Origin: Gammaproteobacteria bacterium | Lineage (GTDB): Bacteria; Pseudomonadota; Gammaproteobacteria; Eutrophobiales; Eutrophobiaceae | Length of the DNA stretch: 12,217 nucleotides | Direction: 5' to 3' | Assembly (NCBI GenBank): GCA_016844485.1 | Contig: JAENIZ010000036.1 | Coordinates: 1-12,217 of the forward strand | Shown here: positions 1 to 6,670 of the stretch, in pieces | Numbering within the stretch: position 1 is the first letter of the stretch | Layout: each line of letters begins with the position of its first letter | Notes under the pieces: model-generated | Seen by the model: the letters and a program-made list of their open reading frames with translations, nothing else | Database searches by the model: none | Told to the model about the DNA's origin: nothing | Position numbers and translations under genes: made by a program

Positions 1-80
1 AGGCCAATGCGCGGTGATAATTTACTTTCATTATTATCAGCAGCGACACTGCTGGAGGCTTGATAATCATCGTAGCGCAA
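1..80 (+). pseudogene. Remnant of a FecCD-type ABC permease C-terminal part (heme/siderophore/B12 family)
   Basis: Frame 1 from the window edge reads 20 codons to a stop at 61-63. The segment G-D-N-L-L-S-L-L-S-A-A-T-L-L-E-A resembles the late FecCD permease stretch (G-x-D-x-x-x-L-L-P-A-S-A-L-L-G-A). The hydrophobic continuation expected in that family (A-L-L-L-L-A-D) appears in another frame at 60-80 as L-I-I-I-V-A-Q, so the reading frame would be restored by one extra base near position 60. After about position 80 the permease similarity stops and ATPase sequence begins shortly after. This is inference from a short stretch; the 5' part of the gene lies outside the window. The adjoining ATPase fragment and heme-linked gene make a heme importer permease (HmuU-like) the best guess. 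Confidence 0.35.
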
Positions 81-113
81 AGAAGGAATCAGCAACCATG
101 TACCCGGCAGACC

Positions 114-332
114 CAATACATTTTCGAATTACATGATATAAATCTTGCGGCCATATATGCCGATAAGATCGCTGTATTCGGTTTGGCTCAACTACAAGCC
201 TATGGCAATCCGGCAACTGTGCTGACTAATGAAATAATTGAGCAAGTCTTTTGTATACCTGTAAGTATTCATTATTATCCGCAGTCAAACTGGCCTGTAG
301 TTTTGCCGTTAATTGCAAACGTGAACAATTGA
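114..332 (+). pseudogene. Truncated ABC importer ATPase, C-terminal remnant (HmuV/BtuD-like)
   Basis: The last ~70 codons read like the C-terminus of an iron/heme/B12 importer ATPase. The H-loop region (L-H-D-I-N-L-A-A at 129-152) is followed by Y-A-D-K-I, then a G-N-P-A-T-V-L-T segment matching the usual G-T-P-x-E-V-L-T, and an ending P-V-V-L-P like the P-L-V-L-P of HmuV proteins. Walker A, the LSGGQ signature and Walker B are all missing: immediately upstream lies what looks like a permease end, with unrelated codons between. Roughly 180-190 residues of a ~255-residue protein are gone, so it cannot be a working ATPase. The neighbouring HugZ-family gene starts 19 nt after the stop, which favours a heme-uptake role for the ancestral locus. 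Confidence 0.6.
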
Positions 333-351
333 AGTGTCAAAGGAGTATGCA

Positions 352-1074
352 GTGACAAAAAAAACTGAAATCGCAAAGTCAGCACGTAAGCTTTTGTTAA
401 CACAGTATCAGGGGGTATTGTCTACACATTCCATTGATGTTCCTGGTTATCCCTTTGGTTCTGTCGTCCCGTATTGCCTGGATCGCCAGGGCCGGCCGGT
501 AATGTTAATAAGCCGGATTGCACAACATACAAAAAACATCCTTGCTAACCCGAAGGTGTCCTTAATAGTGACGGAGGGTGATGCAGATGACGCGCAGACA
601 GTCGGGCGTATGACCTGCCTGGGAGATGTAATCAAGGCAGTGGAAGACGATATGGATACTGCGTCTCGCTATTACAGGTATTTCCCGCACTCAGTGAATT
701 ACCATAAAACCCATGATTTTGATTTTTATTATATTGATCTGGTGCGTGTTCGTTACATCGGTGGTTTTGGCAAGATTCATTGGGTAGAAAAAGAGGATTT
801 TCTGTTATTTAATCCTTTCAATGCCACAGAAGAAACTCGTATCGTTGAACACATGAACAATGATCACAGTGAAGCATTGCATCATTACTGTAAGCTTAGG
901 AGAATTGAACTAAAGAACGGCTATGCCCCAGTCATGGCAGGTATTGATAGTGAAGGTTTTCATTTACGTATTGGTTCACGGGTGCATTGGATTGGTTTTG
1001 ATGCACCAGTACATTCCCCAACCGAAGTCAGAAAGGCACTAATTGCCATGGCCAAAGATCCAGTACCCGCATAG
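352..1074 (+). CDS. HugZ-family FMN-binding split-barrel protein with DUF2470 domain
   Basis: The protein has 240 residues if started at GTG 352, which has AGGAG at 341-345 with 6-nt spacing; GTG 334 is possible but lacks a ribosome site. Residues about 5-150 look like a pyridoxamine 5'-phosphate oxidase-type split barrel (G-Y-P-F-G-S-V-V-P-Y followed by S-x-x-A-x-H-T-x-N and N-P-x-V-S-L). Residues about 160-235 are a DUF2470-like domain with the typical H-M-N-N-D-H motif. Members of this combination include the HugZ heme oxygenases of Helicobacter and Campylobacter, which degrade heme in the cytoplasm to release iron. Many relatives are uncharacterised, so heme degradation is an inference, strengthened by the broken heme-type transporter just upstream. 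The reading frame is intact and complete. Confidence 0.75.
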   Translation: MTKKTEIAKSARKLLLTQYQGVLSTHSIDVPGYPFGSVVPYCLDRQGRPVMLISRIAQHTKNILANPKVSLIVTEGDADDAQTVGRMTCLGDVIKAVEDDMDTASRYYRYFPHSVNYHKTHDFDFYYIDLVRVRYIGGFGKIHWVEKEDFLLFNPFNATEETRIVEHMNNDHSEALHHYCKLRRIELKNGYAPVMAGIDSEGFHLRIGSRVHWIGFDAPVHSPTEVRKALIAMAKDPVPA

Positions 1075-1091
1075 TAAATTCACCCTGTAAA

Positions 1092-1178
1092 TGGTGCCGG
1101 GGAAGGGAATCGAACCCCCACATGGTCACCCATACCAGATTTTGAGTCTGGCGCGTCTACCAGTTCCGCCACCCCGGC
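1092..1178 (-). tRNA. tRNA-Leu (anticodon CAA)
   Basis: On the minus strand the acceptor arm GCCGGGG (1172-1178) pairs with CCCCGGC, followed by discriminator A and an encoded CCA (1092-1094). The anticodon stem CCAGA/TCTGG encloses loop CTCAAAA with anticodon CAA at 1142-1144, reading UUG leucine codons. A T-arm with GGTTCGATTCC is present. The length of 87 nt including CCA and the long variable arm (TATGGGTGACCATG) are those of a class II leucine tRNA. It lies convergent to the upstream HugZ-family gene and divergent from queA. No integrase or repeated 3' end suggests use as an integration site. Confidence 0.96.
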
Positions 1179-1200
1179 ACGGGGACAGGCAAGGGTGGCA

Positions 1201-1206
1201 AGTATA
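1201..1206 (-). promoter_or_regulatory. Candidate -10 element for tRNA-Leu
   Basis: Read on the minus strand the hexamer is TATACT, one base from the sigma-70 consensus, 22 nt before the mature tRNA 5' end. A GC-rich stretch (GCCACCC) follows it, as is common at stringently controlled stable-RNA promoters. The -35 position (TTTTAT at 17-nt spacing) is poor, so the assignment is tentative. Confidence 0.4.
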
Positions 1207-1274
1207 AGTAAACTCGTTAAAGGATAAAACCCGTTTGTCTCGTTTCCTCCGTGAATTTTGTTAACATCAGGATT

Positions 1275-2309
1275 GTGCTGCGTACCGAATTTGTCTATGA
1301 ATTACCTCAAAACCTGGTTGCCCAGTTTCCCTCCGGGAAACGGGGCGACAGCCGTTTGCTCTGTCTGCATGGCGGGGACGGGGCTCTGGAAGATCGGAAA
1401 TTTTCAGAATTTCCGGAATTACTGTTACCCAATGATCTACTGATCTTTAACGACACCCATGTTATCCCGGCACGGTTATTCGGCCGAAAGGAGACGGGTG
1501 GCCAGGTCGAGATAATGATTGAACGCATGCTGGGTGATCAACAAATCCTGGCTCAATTGCGCGTCAGTAAGACACCCAAACCAGGTGCTTATATTTTCCT
1601 TGAGCACGGTATCAAACTTGAAATAATCAGCCGGCATGAAGATATGTTCATCTTGCAGTTCAAAGGCGGACAAAAGACTATTCAGATATTAGAAGAGTTC
1701 GGTCATGTACCATTGCCGCCCTATATACAACGTGGTGACACAGAAATAGATAAGGAGCGATATCAGACAGTCTATGCGCAACGGGCAGGTGCGGTTGCAG
1801 CACCTACAGCTGGTTTGCACTTTACTGAAAAAATTTTGCAGCAACTCGCAGACCAGGGAATTGACATGGCTTATGTGACCCTGCATGTTGGTGCCGGAAC
1901 GTTTCAGCCGGTAAGAACGGAAAATATTGAAGATCACCGGATGCACAGCGAATATCTTGAAATTTCGGCGCAAGTCTGTGAAAAAGTGAATGCAACAAAA
2001 AAGCGGGGTGGCCGTGTAATTGCAGTAGGTACGACTTCGATGCGTTGCCTGGAACAGGCCGCATATTCCGGATCTCTTGAGCCTTATACGGGGGAAACGG
2101 AGATTTTTATCTATCCCGGGTTTAAATTTCAGGTAGTAGATATCCTGATTACCAATTTTCATTTGCCGGAATCGACATTGTTAATGTTAGTGTGTGCCTT
2201 TGCCGGGCGGGAACAAGTGTTAAATGCCTATCAGCATGCGATTGCCGGAAAATATCGTTTTTACAGTTATGGGGATGCTATGTTTGTTACTAGAAAAGTT
2301 GACAGGTAA
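1275..2309 (+). CDS. queA: S-adenosylmethionine:tRNA ribosyltransferase-isomerase QueA
   Basis: QueA transfers and rearranges the ribosyl group of S-adenosylmethionine onto preQ1-modified tRNA to make epoxyqueuosine, the penultimate step of queuosine synthesis in the cytoplasm. The protein aligns by eye with the E. coli enzyme along its whole length: Y-E-L-P near the start, N-D-T-H-V-I-P-A-R-L-F-G-R-K, Y-Q-T-V-Y followed by A-V-A-A-P-T-A-G-L-H-F, V-T-L-H-V-G-A-G-T-F-Q-P-V, and F-H-L-P-E-S-T-L-L near the end, closing with Y-G-D-A-M-F. GTG 1275 gives 344 residues, close to the usual ~350, with AGGA only 2 nt upstream; GTG 1251 in the same frame adds eight residues but has no ribosome site. The stop is 16 nt before the tgt start, so the two were once one operon. 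The gene is intact although its partner tgt is broken. Confidence 0.95.
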   Translation: MLRTEFVYELPQNLVAQFPSGKRGDSRLLCLHGGDGALEDRKFSEFPELLLPNDLLIFNDTHVIPARLFGRKETGGQVEIMIERMLGDQQILAQLRVSKTPKPGAYIFLEHGIKLEIISRHEDMFILQFKGGQKTIQILEEFGHVPLPPYIQRGDTEIDKERYQTVYAQRAGAVAAPTAGLHFTEKILQQLADQGIDMAYVTLHVGAGTFQPVRTENIEDHRMHSEYLEISAQVCEKVNATKKRGGRVIAVGTTSMRCLEQAAYSGSLEPYTGETEIFIYPGFKFQVVDILITNFHLPESTLLMLVCAFAGREQVLNAYQHAIAGKYRFYSYGDAMFVTRKVDR

Positions 2310-2325
2310 ATATTAAGGATTATGC

Positions 2326-3338
2326 ATGCAGTTTGAACTGTTACATCAGGCGGGTGAAGCGCGGCGGGGGCGTATGACGTTCTCGCGAGGTAGTGTCGAA
2401 ACACCTGTCTTCATGCCTGTAGGGACGTATGGTGCGGTCAAGGCCATGACGCCGGAAGAGCTGTGTGAACAGGGCAGCGAGATCATACTTGCTAATATTA
2501 TCAGGTCTACAGTCTGGCACAGGCACGCAAGATATCTGAAGAGGGTGTGCACTTTCGTTCACCCGTGGACGGTGCATCCGTATTTCTCGGGCCGGAACAA
2601 GCCGTTGAGATTCAGCATGCGCTAAATGCGGATATTATTATGATCTTTGACGATTGTACGCCGTATCCGGCGACGGAAGAACAGACGCGCGAATCCATGC
2701 AATTATCCTTGCGCTGGGCACGCCGTTCCAGAGAAACGCACGGACAACATCGTTCCGCACTGTTTGGCATTGTACAGGGAGGGATGTTCCCGGCATTGCG
2801 TGATGATTCCCTACAGGGTTTGTTGGAAATCGGATTCGACGGTTATGCCATTGGTGGATTATCGGTGGGCGAGCCCAGGGAAAAGATGCTGGATATCTTG
2901 TCTTATGTCGCACCCAAAATGCCCGTGGGGCAACCGCGCTATCTGATGGGGGTAGGTACACCGGAGGATATTGTCGAGGCCGTGCAACGCGGGATTGACA
3001 TGTTTGATTGTGTATTACCGACGCGTAATGCCCGTAATGGACATCTGTTTACCTCGCAAGGCGTTGTCCGTATCCGCAACAGTATACACCGCAACAGCAC
3101 TCTGCCCGTAGATGCAGAATGTGAATGTTATAGTTGCCGGAACTACACGCGCGCCTATCTGCATCATCTGGACAGAACCAATGAAATACTTGGCGCGCGG
3201 CTCAACACAATACATAACCTGTATTACTATCATTCCTTATTGCGTGGCCTGCGGAATGCGATTCAGATGGGAGCACTAACCGCATTCATAACGGATTTTT
3301 ATGCCAAACGCGCGCAAAGTACCGAGTCTGTGTCATAA
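2326..3338 (+). pseudogene. tgt: Queuine/preQ1 tRNA-guanine transglycosylase, broken by an internal deletion and frameshift
   Basis: Tgt exchanges guanine 34 for preQ1 in tRNAs for Tyr, His, Asn and Asp. The gene starts at ATG 2326 (AAGGA at 2315-2319) and matches E. coli Tgt up to I-I-L-A-N (codon ending 2496). It resumes in another frame at Q-V-Y-S-L (from 2502). Compared with E. coli, 36 residues (about 58-93) are replaced by 5 nt, a net loss of about 103 nt. The missing part carries the T-D-S-G-G motif with the general acid/base aspartate (Asp89 in E. coli) and substrate-pocket residues. The rest is well kept: D-M-F-D-C-V with the nucleophilic aspartate, P-T-R-N-A-R-N-G, and the zinc site C-E-C-Y-S-C plus a downstream His. 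Restoring 103 nt gives ~371 residues, matching the family. The 3' part has a GTG at 2547, but any product from it lacks the catalytic half-site. A real pseudogene or an assembly error are both possible. Confidence 0.9.
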
Positions 3339-3368
3339 TAACGCGCTTTAAATTCAGGATTATGTTTA

Positions 3369-3698
3369 ATGTTGGAGTTTTTTATACAAAATGCCTGGGC
3401 AGAAGAGGCCCCGTCGCAGGGTGGTGGCATAATGGGCCTTCTTCCGCTGATCCTGATATTTGTAGTTTTCTATTTTTTTCTCATCCGGCCCCAGATGAAA
3501 CAGGCAAAGGAACATAAGCAGATGGTAGAGGCGCTGACCAAGGGAGATGAAGTCGTTACTACCGGCGGTCTGTTGGGCAAGATTAACAAGGTCGGTGATA
3601 ATTTTATTATTCTGGAAATTGCCAAGGATATTGAAGTCAAGGTACAGAAGCATGCAGTTTCAGCGACGATGCCCAAAGGGACTATTAAAACACTCTAG
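3369..3698 (+). CDS. yajC: Sec translocon accessory protein YajC
   Basis: YajC is a small inner-membrane protein that associates with SecD and SecF at the Sec translocon. The product has 109 residues, the usual size. A membrane segment spans about residues 21-40 (M-G-L-L-P-L-I-L-I-F-V-V-F-Y-F-F), followed by the family hallmark L-I-R-P-Q-M-K and later G-D-E-V-V-T-T-G-G-L-L-G-K-I. ATG 3369 has AGGA at 3356-3359 with 9-nt spacing; ATG 3362 is out of frame. It lies 30 nt after the broken tgt and 50 nt before secD. Confidence 0.95.
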   Translation: MLEFFIQNAWAEEAPSQGGGIMGLLPLILIFVVFYFFLIRPQMKQAKEHKQMVEALTKGDEVVTTGGLLGKINKVGDNFIILEIAKDIEVKVQKHAVSATMPKGTIKTL

Positions 3699-3748
3699 TG
3701 TGGTTTGATAATTATAAAAAATTATAAATTAGTTTTAAATCTGCATTT

Positions 3749-5629
3749 ATGAACCGTTATCCATCCTGGAAATATGCGCTTATTGTGATCATTACGCTGA
3801 TCGGAATTATTTATGCGTTACCAAATATTTACGGTAGTGATCCGGCCGTACAAATCTCCTCGTCCCATGGGGCAGAAATCAGTGAACTGACTGAACTGCA
3901 GGTAAGTACCGCCCTTGATGAAGCGAACATAAAACCCATGACCATTGAGCTTAGTGAGAATAGTCTGATAATCCGGTTTACTGATGAAGAAACCCAGCTC
4001 AAGGCACAGGGTATTGTTAAGCTGTCTCTAGGGAAGAATTATGTGGTTGCGCTCAATCTTGCTCCATCTACGCCAACCTGGTTGAGAAAACTGGGGGCGG
4101 AGCCTATGTTTCTCGGCCTGGATTTACGCGGTGGCGTGCATTTCCTGATGGAAGTTGATATGGACGCCGCGATCAGGAAGGCCGAGGAACGGTTTATCTC
4201 TGATCTGCGTTCATTGTTGCGCGAAAACAAGGTGCGTTACAAGACGATTGACCGAAAAGAACAGGGCGGTGTATTGATTCGATTCACCGATGCTGTGCAA
4301 CAGACAGAAGGCGTCAAACTGATTGGTAAAAATTTTCGTGAGCTCAAGTTAAATCAGGTCGAGAATAATTTTGGAGAAGCTCAAACACTGATCACAATAT
4401 CCGAACAATCAATCAGGGAAACCAAGAAAAACGCCTTGCAGCAAAATATAACCACCCTGCGTAAACGTGTTAATGAATTAGGTGTAGCTGAACCGATCAT
4501 CCAGCAACAGGGCGACAGGCGTGTCGTCGTACAGTTGCCGGGTATACAGGATACTGCCCGGGCAAAGGAAATACTTGGCGCCACTGCGACACTGGAATTC
4601 CGTATGGTCGATGATGAACATTCAGTCCAGGATGCCGTGGATGGCAAGATACCAGCCGGTTCAAAACTTTACCGGGAACGGGATGACAGGCCTATATTGC
4701 TGAAAAAGCAAGTACTGCTGTCTGGCGATTCCATTATTGATGCGGCTTACGGCATTGATCATGTCAACGGTGGACCGGACGTCACGATTACCCTTGATAA
4801 CAAGGGGGGGCAGATTTTCAGTCGTGCAACCAAGGATGAAGTTGGTAAACGTATGGCCGTCGTTTTTATAGAAACCAAGACTGAAACGGTTGAGCAAGAC
4901 GGTGAAATGGTAAGGACGAAGGAAACCATTGAAGAAGTAATCAATGCGGCAACGATAAAAGAACAACTCGGCAAACGTTTCCATATCACAGGACTGGATT
5001 CAACCCAGGAAGCGCGCAATCTTGCATTGTTATTACGCGCTGGCGCCCTTGCCGCGCCGATTGATATCATCGAGGAGCGCACGGTGGGCCCGAGTCTGGG
5101 GGCTGAGAATATCGAACGCGGATTCCATTCCGTCTGGGCAGGCTTCGCAGTGATAGCGGTGTTTATGATCGTCTATTATCTGATGTTCGGCGTGACTGCG
5201 GTGGTGGCACTCGGGGTCAATGTCATCCTGCTGATCGCGTTGCTGTCGATGTTGCAAGCGACCCTCACGCTCCCGGGTATGGCTGCGATTGCCCTGACAG
5301 TGGGTATGGCGATCGACGCCAATGTACTTATCAATGAGCGCATCCGCGAGGAACTGAGAAATGGCAATACCCCCCAGGCGAGCATCAACGCGGGCTACGA
5401 ACGCGCCTTCGGCACCATTATCGATACGAATATCACCACCCTGATCGCCGGTATGGCGCTGTTTATATTCGGCACCGGCCCCATCCGTGGTTTCGCAGTC
5501 GTATTGTGTCTGGGCATCCTCACCTCTATGTTCAGTGCGGTTATGGTCTCGCGCAGTCTTGTCAATCTGCATTACGGCAGTCGCCGCAAACTCACCCGCC
5601 TCGCCATTGGGGATACGGCATGGAAATAA
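3749..5629 (+). CDS. secD: Protein translocase subunit SecD (apparently mosaic)
   Basis: SecD with SecF uses the proton motive force to pull proteins out of the Sec channel on the periplasmic side. The 626 residues match the family length (E. coli 615). Visible parts are TM1 at about 8-27, the D1 motif F-L-G-L-D-L-R-G-G-V-H-F at about 121-132, the periplasmic P1 domain to about residue 440, and a channel domain of five further helices. The D4 motif G-M-A-I-D-A-N-V-L places the essential aspartate at residue 523. No clear ribosome site precedes ATG 3749; the 50-nt gap from yajC is AT-rich with a repeated AATTATAAA. From about residue 430 onward GC content jumps. The motifs also become beta-like (A-N-V-L-I-N-E-R-I-R-E-E, Y-G-S-R-R-K-L-T-R-L-A-I-G), whereas the P1 part carries the gamma-like M-A-V-V-F-I-E-T-K-T-E insert. 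The frame is intact across the change. Confidence 0.96.
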   Translation: MNRYPSWKYALIVIITLIGIIYALPNIYGSDPAVQISSSHGAEISELTELQVSTALDEANIKPMTIELSENSLIIRFTDEETQLKAQGIVKLSLGKNYVVALNLAPSTPTWLRKLGAEPMFLGLDLRGGVHFLMEVDMDAAIRKAEERFISDLRSLLRENKVRYKTIDRKEQGGVLIRFTDAVQQTEGVKLIGKNFRELKLNQVENNFGEAQTLITISEQSIRETKKNALQQNITTLRKRVNELGVAEPIIQQQGDRRVVVQLPGIQDTARAKEILGATATLEFRMVDDEHSVQDAVDGKIPAGSKLYRERDDRPILLKKQVLLSGDSIIDAAYGIDHVNGGPDVTITLDNKGGQIFSRATKDEVGKRMAVVFIETKTETVEQDGEMVRTKETIEEVINAATIKEQLGKRFHITGLDSTQEARNLALLLRAGALAAPIDIIEERTVGPSLGAENIERGFHSVWAGFAVIAVFMIVYYLMFGVTAVVALGVNVILLIALLSMLQATLTLPGMAAIALTVGMAIDANVLINERIREELRNGNTPQASINAGYERAFGTIIDTNITTLIAGMALFIFGTGPIRGFAVVLCLGILTSMFSAVMVSRSLVNLHYGSRRKLTRLAIGDTAWK

Positions 5630-6670
5630 TCCCAGTGACCGGTTAGGAGCGCGACATGGAGTTCTTCAAGATCCGCAAAGACATCCCGTTCATGCGCCAC
5701 GCGCTGGTATTTAACGTGATCTCGCTGACCACGTTTGTCCTTGCGGTGATTTTTCTGGTAACCAAGGGATTGAACCTGGGCGTCGACTTCACCGGGGGTA
5801 CGCTCATGGAGGTGAACTACGCCCAGTATGCCGATTTATCGAAGGTGCGCGAGACACTTGCAAAGCTCGGTTACCACGATGTGCCTGTGCAGAACTTTGG
5901 GACCTCAAGGGATGTCCTGATTCGGTTGCCTGTCAGCCAGGATGATGCAGGCTCCAAACTTTCCGAAACCGTTGGCAACGCATTACAGGAGATTGATCCG
6001 AGCGCGCAGATCCGCAGAGTGGAGTTTGTCGGTCCGCAGGTCGGTCAGGAACTTCTGGAAAACGGCGGTCTTGCGCTAGTGTTTGTCTCAATGGGGATCG
6101 TCGTCTATCTCTGGATCCGCTTCGAATGGAAGTTTGGGGTGGCGGCGATTATTGCGAACCTGCACGATGTCGTGATCATCCTTGGATTTTTCGCTGTTTT
6201 CCAATGGGACTTTTCGCTCAGCGTACTTGCAGCGGTGCTGGCGGTTCTTGGTTATTCGGTCAACGAGTCAGTTGTGGTATTCGATCGCGTGCGGGAGAAC
6301 TTCCACAAGATGCGGGAGGTATCTGTGCCGAAGATAATCGATAATGCCATTACTCGCACCATGTCGCGAACCATCATTACCCACGGTTGTACCCAACTAG
6401 CCGTGCTGTCGATGCTGCTTTTCGGGGGTGAAACGCTGCACTACTTCGCACTTGCGCTGACGATCGGGATTCTGTTCGGGATCTACTCTTCAGTGCTGGT
6501 CGCGAGCCCGATTGTCATGTGGCTCGGTATCTCGCGCAGTGATCTGGTCCGGGCACCCATCAGGAAAGAGGGCGCCGACCTGCCTAACCGCCTCTAGTGG
6601 ACACCGCGCGCGGCCGGTCGTCCCTTTGACGCCCGGCGGTGCTGCACGTTTCGGAATGAAAATCGTCGCC
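5037..6670. other. High-GC tract with betaproteobacterial-like coding sequence (candidate recombination import)
   Basis: Hand counts give about 58% GC for 5041-5520 and about 55% for sampled secF lines, against about 39% for sampled lines in early secD and pdxB. The non-coding 60 bases 6601-6660 reach about 68%, so the shift is not due to protein constraint alone. The left edge falls in a block where SecD is highly conserved between classes (L-L-L-R-A-G-A-L-A-A-P-I), a natural crossover site; the right edge lies within the first codons of pdxB. Boundaries are approximate to a few tens of bases. That it was imported is inference; the composition shift is seen directly. Confidence 0.6.
5656..6597 (+). 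CDS. secF: Protein translocase subunit SecF (betaproteobacterial-like)
   Basis: SecF partners SecD in the proton-driven late stage of Sec export in the inner membrane. The 313 residues fit the family (E. coli 323). ATG 5656 has AGGAG at 5645-5649 with 6-nt spacing, 26 nt after secD. TM1 is near residues 17-37, followed by L-G-V-D-F-T-G-G-T, a periplasmic domain, and five more helices. The motif G-Y-S-V-N-E-S-V-V-V-F-D-R-V-R-E-N carries the conserved aspartate at residue 210 (E. coli Asp213), and S-R-T-I-I-T-H-G-C-T-Q follows. The start (F-F-K-I-R-K-D-I-P-F-M-R-H-A-L-V-F-N), the N-E-S in place of the gamma N-D-T, and T-L-H-Y-F-A-L-A-L-T-I-G are forms I know from Betaproteobacteria. Codon choice is much richer in G and C than in genes outside the tract. 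Confidence 0.96.
   Translation: MEFFKIRKDIPFMRHALVFNVISLTTFVLAVIFLVTKGLNLGVDFTGGTLMEVNYAQYADLSKVRETLAKLGYHDVPVQNFGTSRDVLIRLPVSQDDAGSKLSETVGNALQEIDPSAQIRRVEFVGPQVGQELLENGGLALVFVSMGIVVYLWIRFEWKFGVAAIIANLHDVVIILGFFAVFQWDFSLSVLAAVLAVLGYSVNESVVVFDRVRENFHKMREVSVPKIIDNAITRTMSRTIITHGCTQLAVLSMLLFGGETLHYFALALTIGILFGIYSSVLVASPIVMWLGISRSDLVRAPIRKEGADLPNRL

Noticed and set aside
1081..1096. Short CACC/GGTG hairpin after the HugZ-family gene as a terminator
   Set aside because: A four-base stem with no T run, partly inside the tRNA gene.
1689..2162. 157-codon open frame on the minus strand
   Set aside because: It is antisense to well-conserved queA codons with no family resemblance.
2547..3338. An independent shortened Tgt starting at GTG 2547
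   Set aside because: The frame stays open upstream to the deletion junction, and the protein would lack the N-terminal barrel and a catalytic aspartate; it is the 3' part of the broken gene.
3699..3748. AT-rich gap with repeated AATTATAAA as a secD promoter or other element
   Set aside because: The hexamers are not at workable spacing (TTGATA to TATAAA is too short) and AT-richness is common here; no support for a specific site.
5033..5572. 179-codon open frame on the minus strand
   Set aside because: It lies wholly inside secD in the high-GC tract, where antisense frames stay open easily; its composition is low-complexity and charged and it has no recognisable domain.
6512..6655. 48-codon N-terminal extension of PdxB
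   Set aside because: It overlaps the secF end, has no similarity to PdxB, and ATG 6656 matches the normal M-K-I start of the family.
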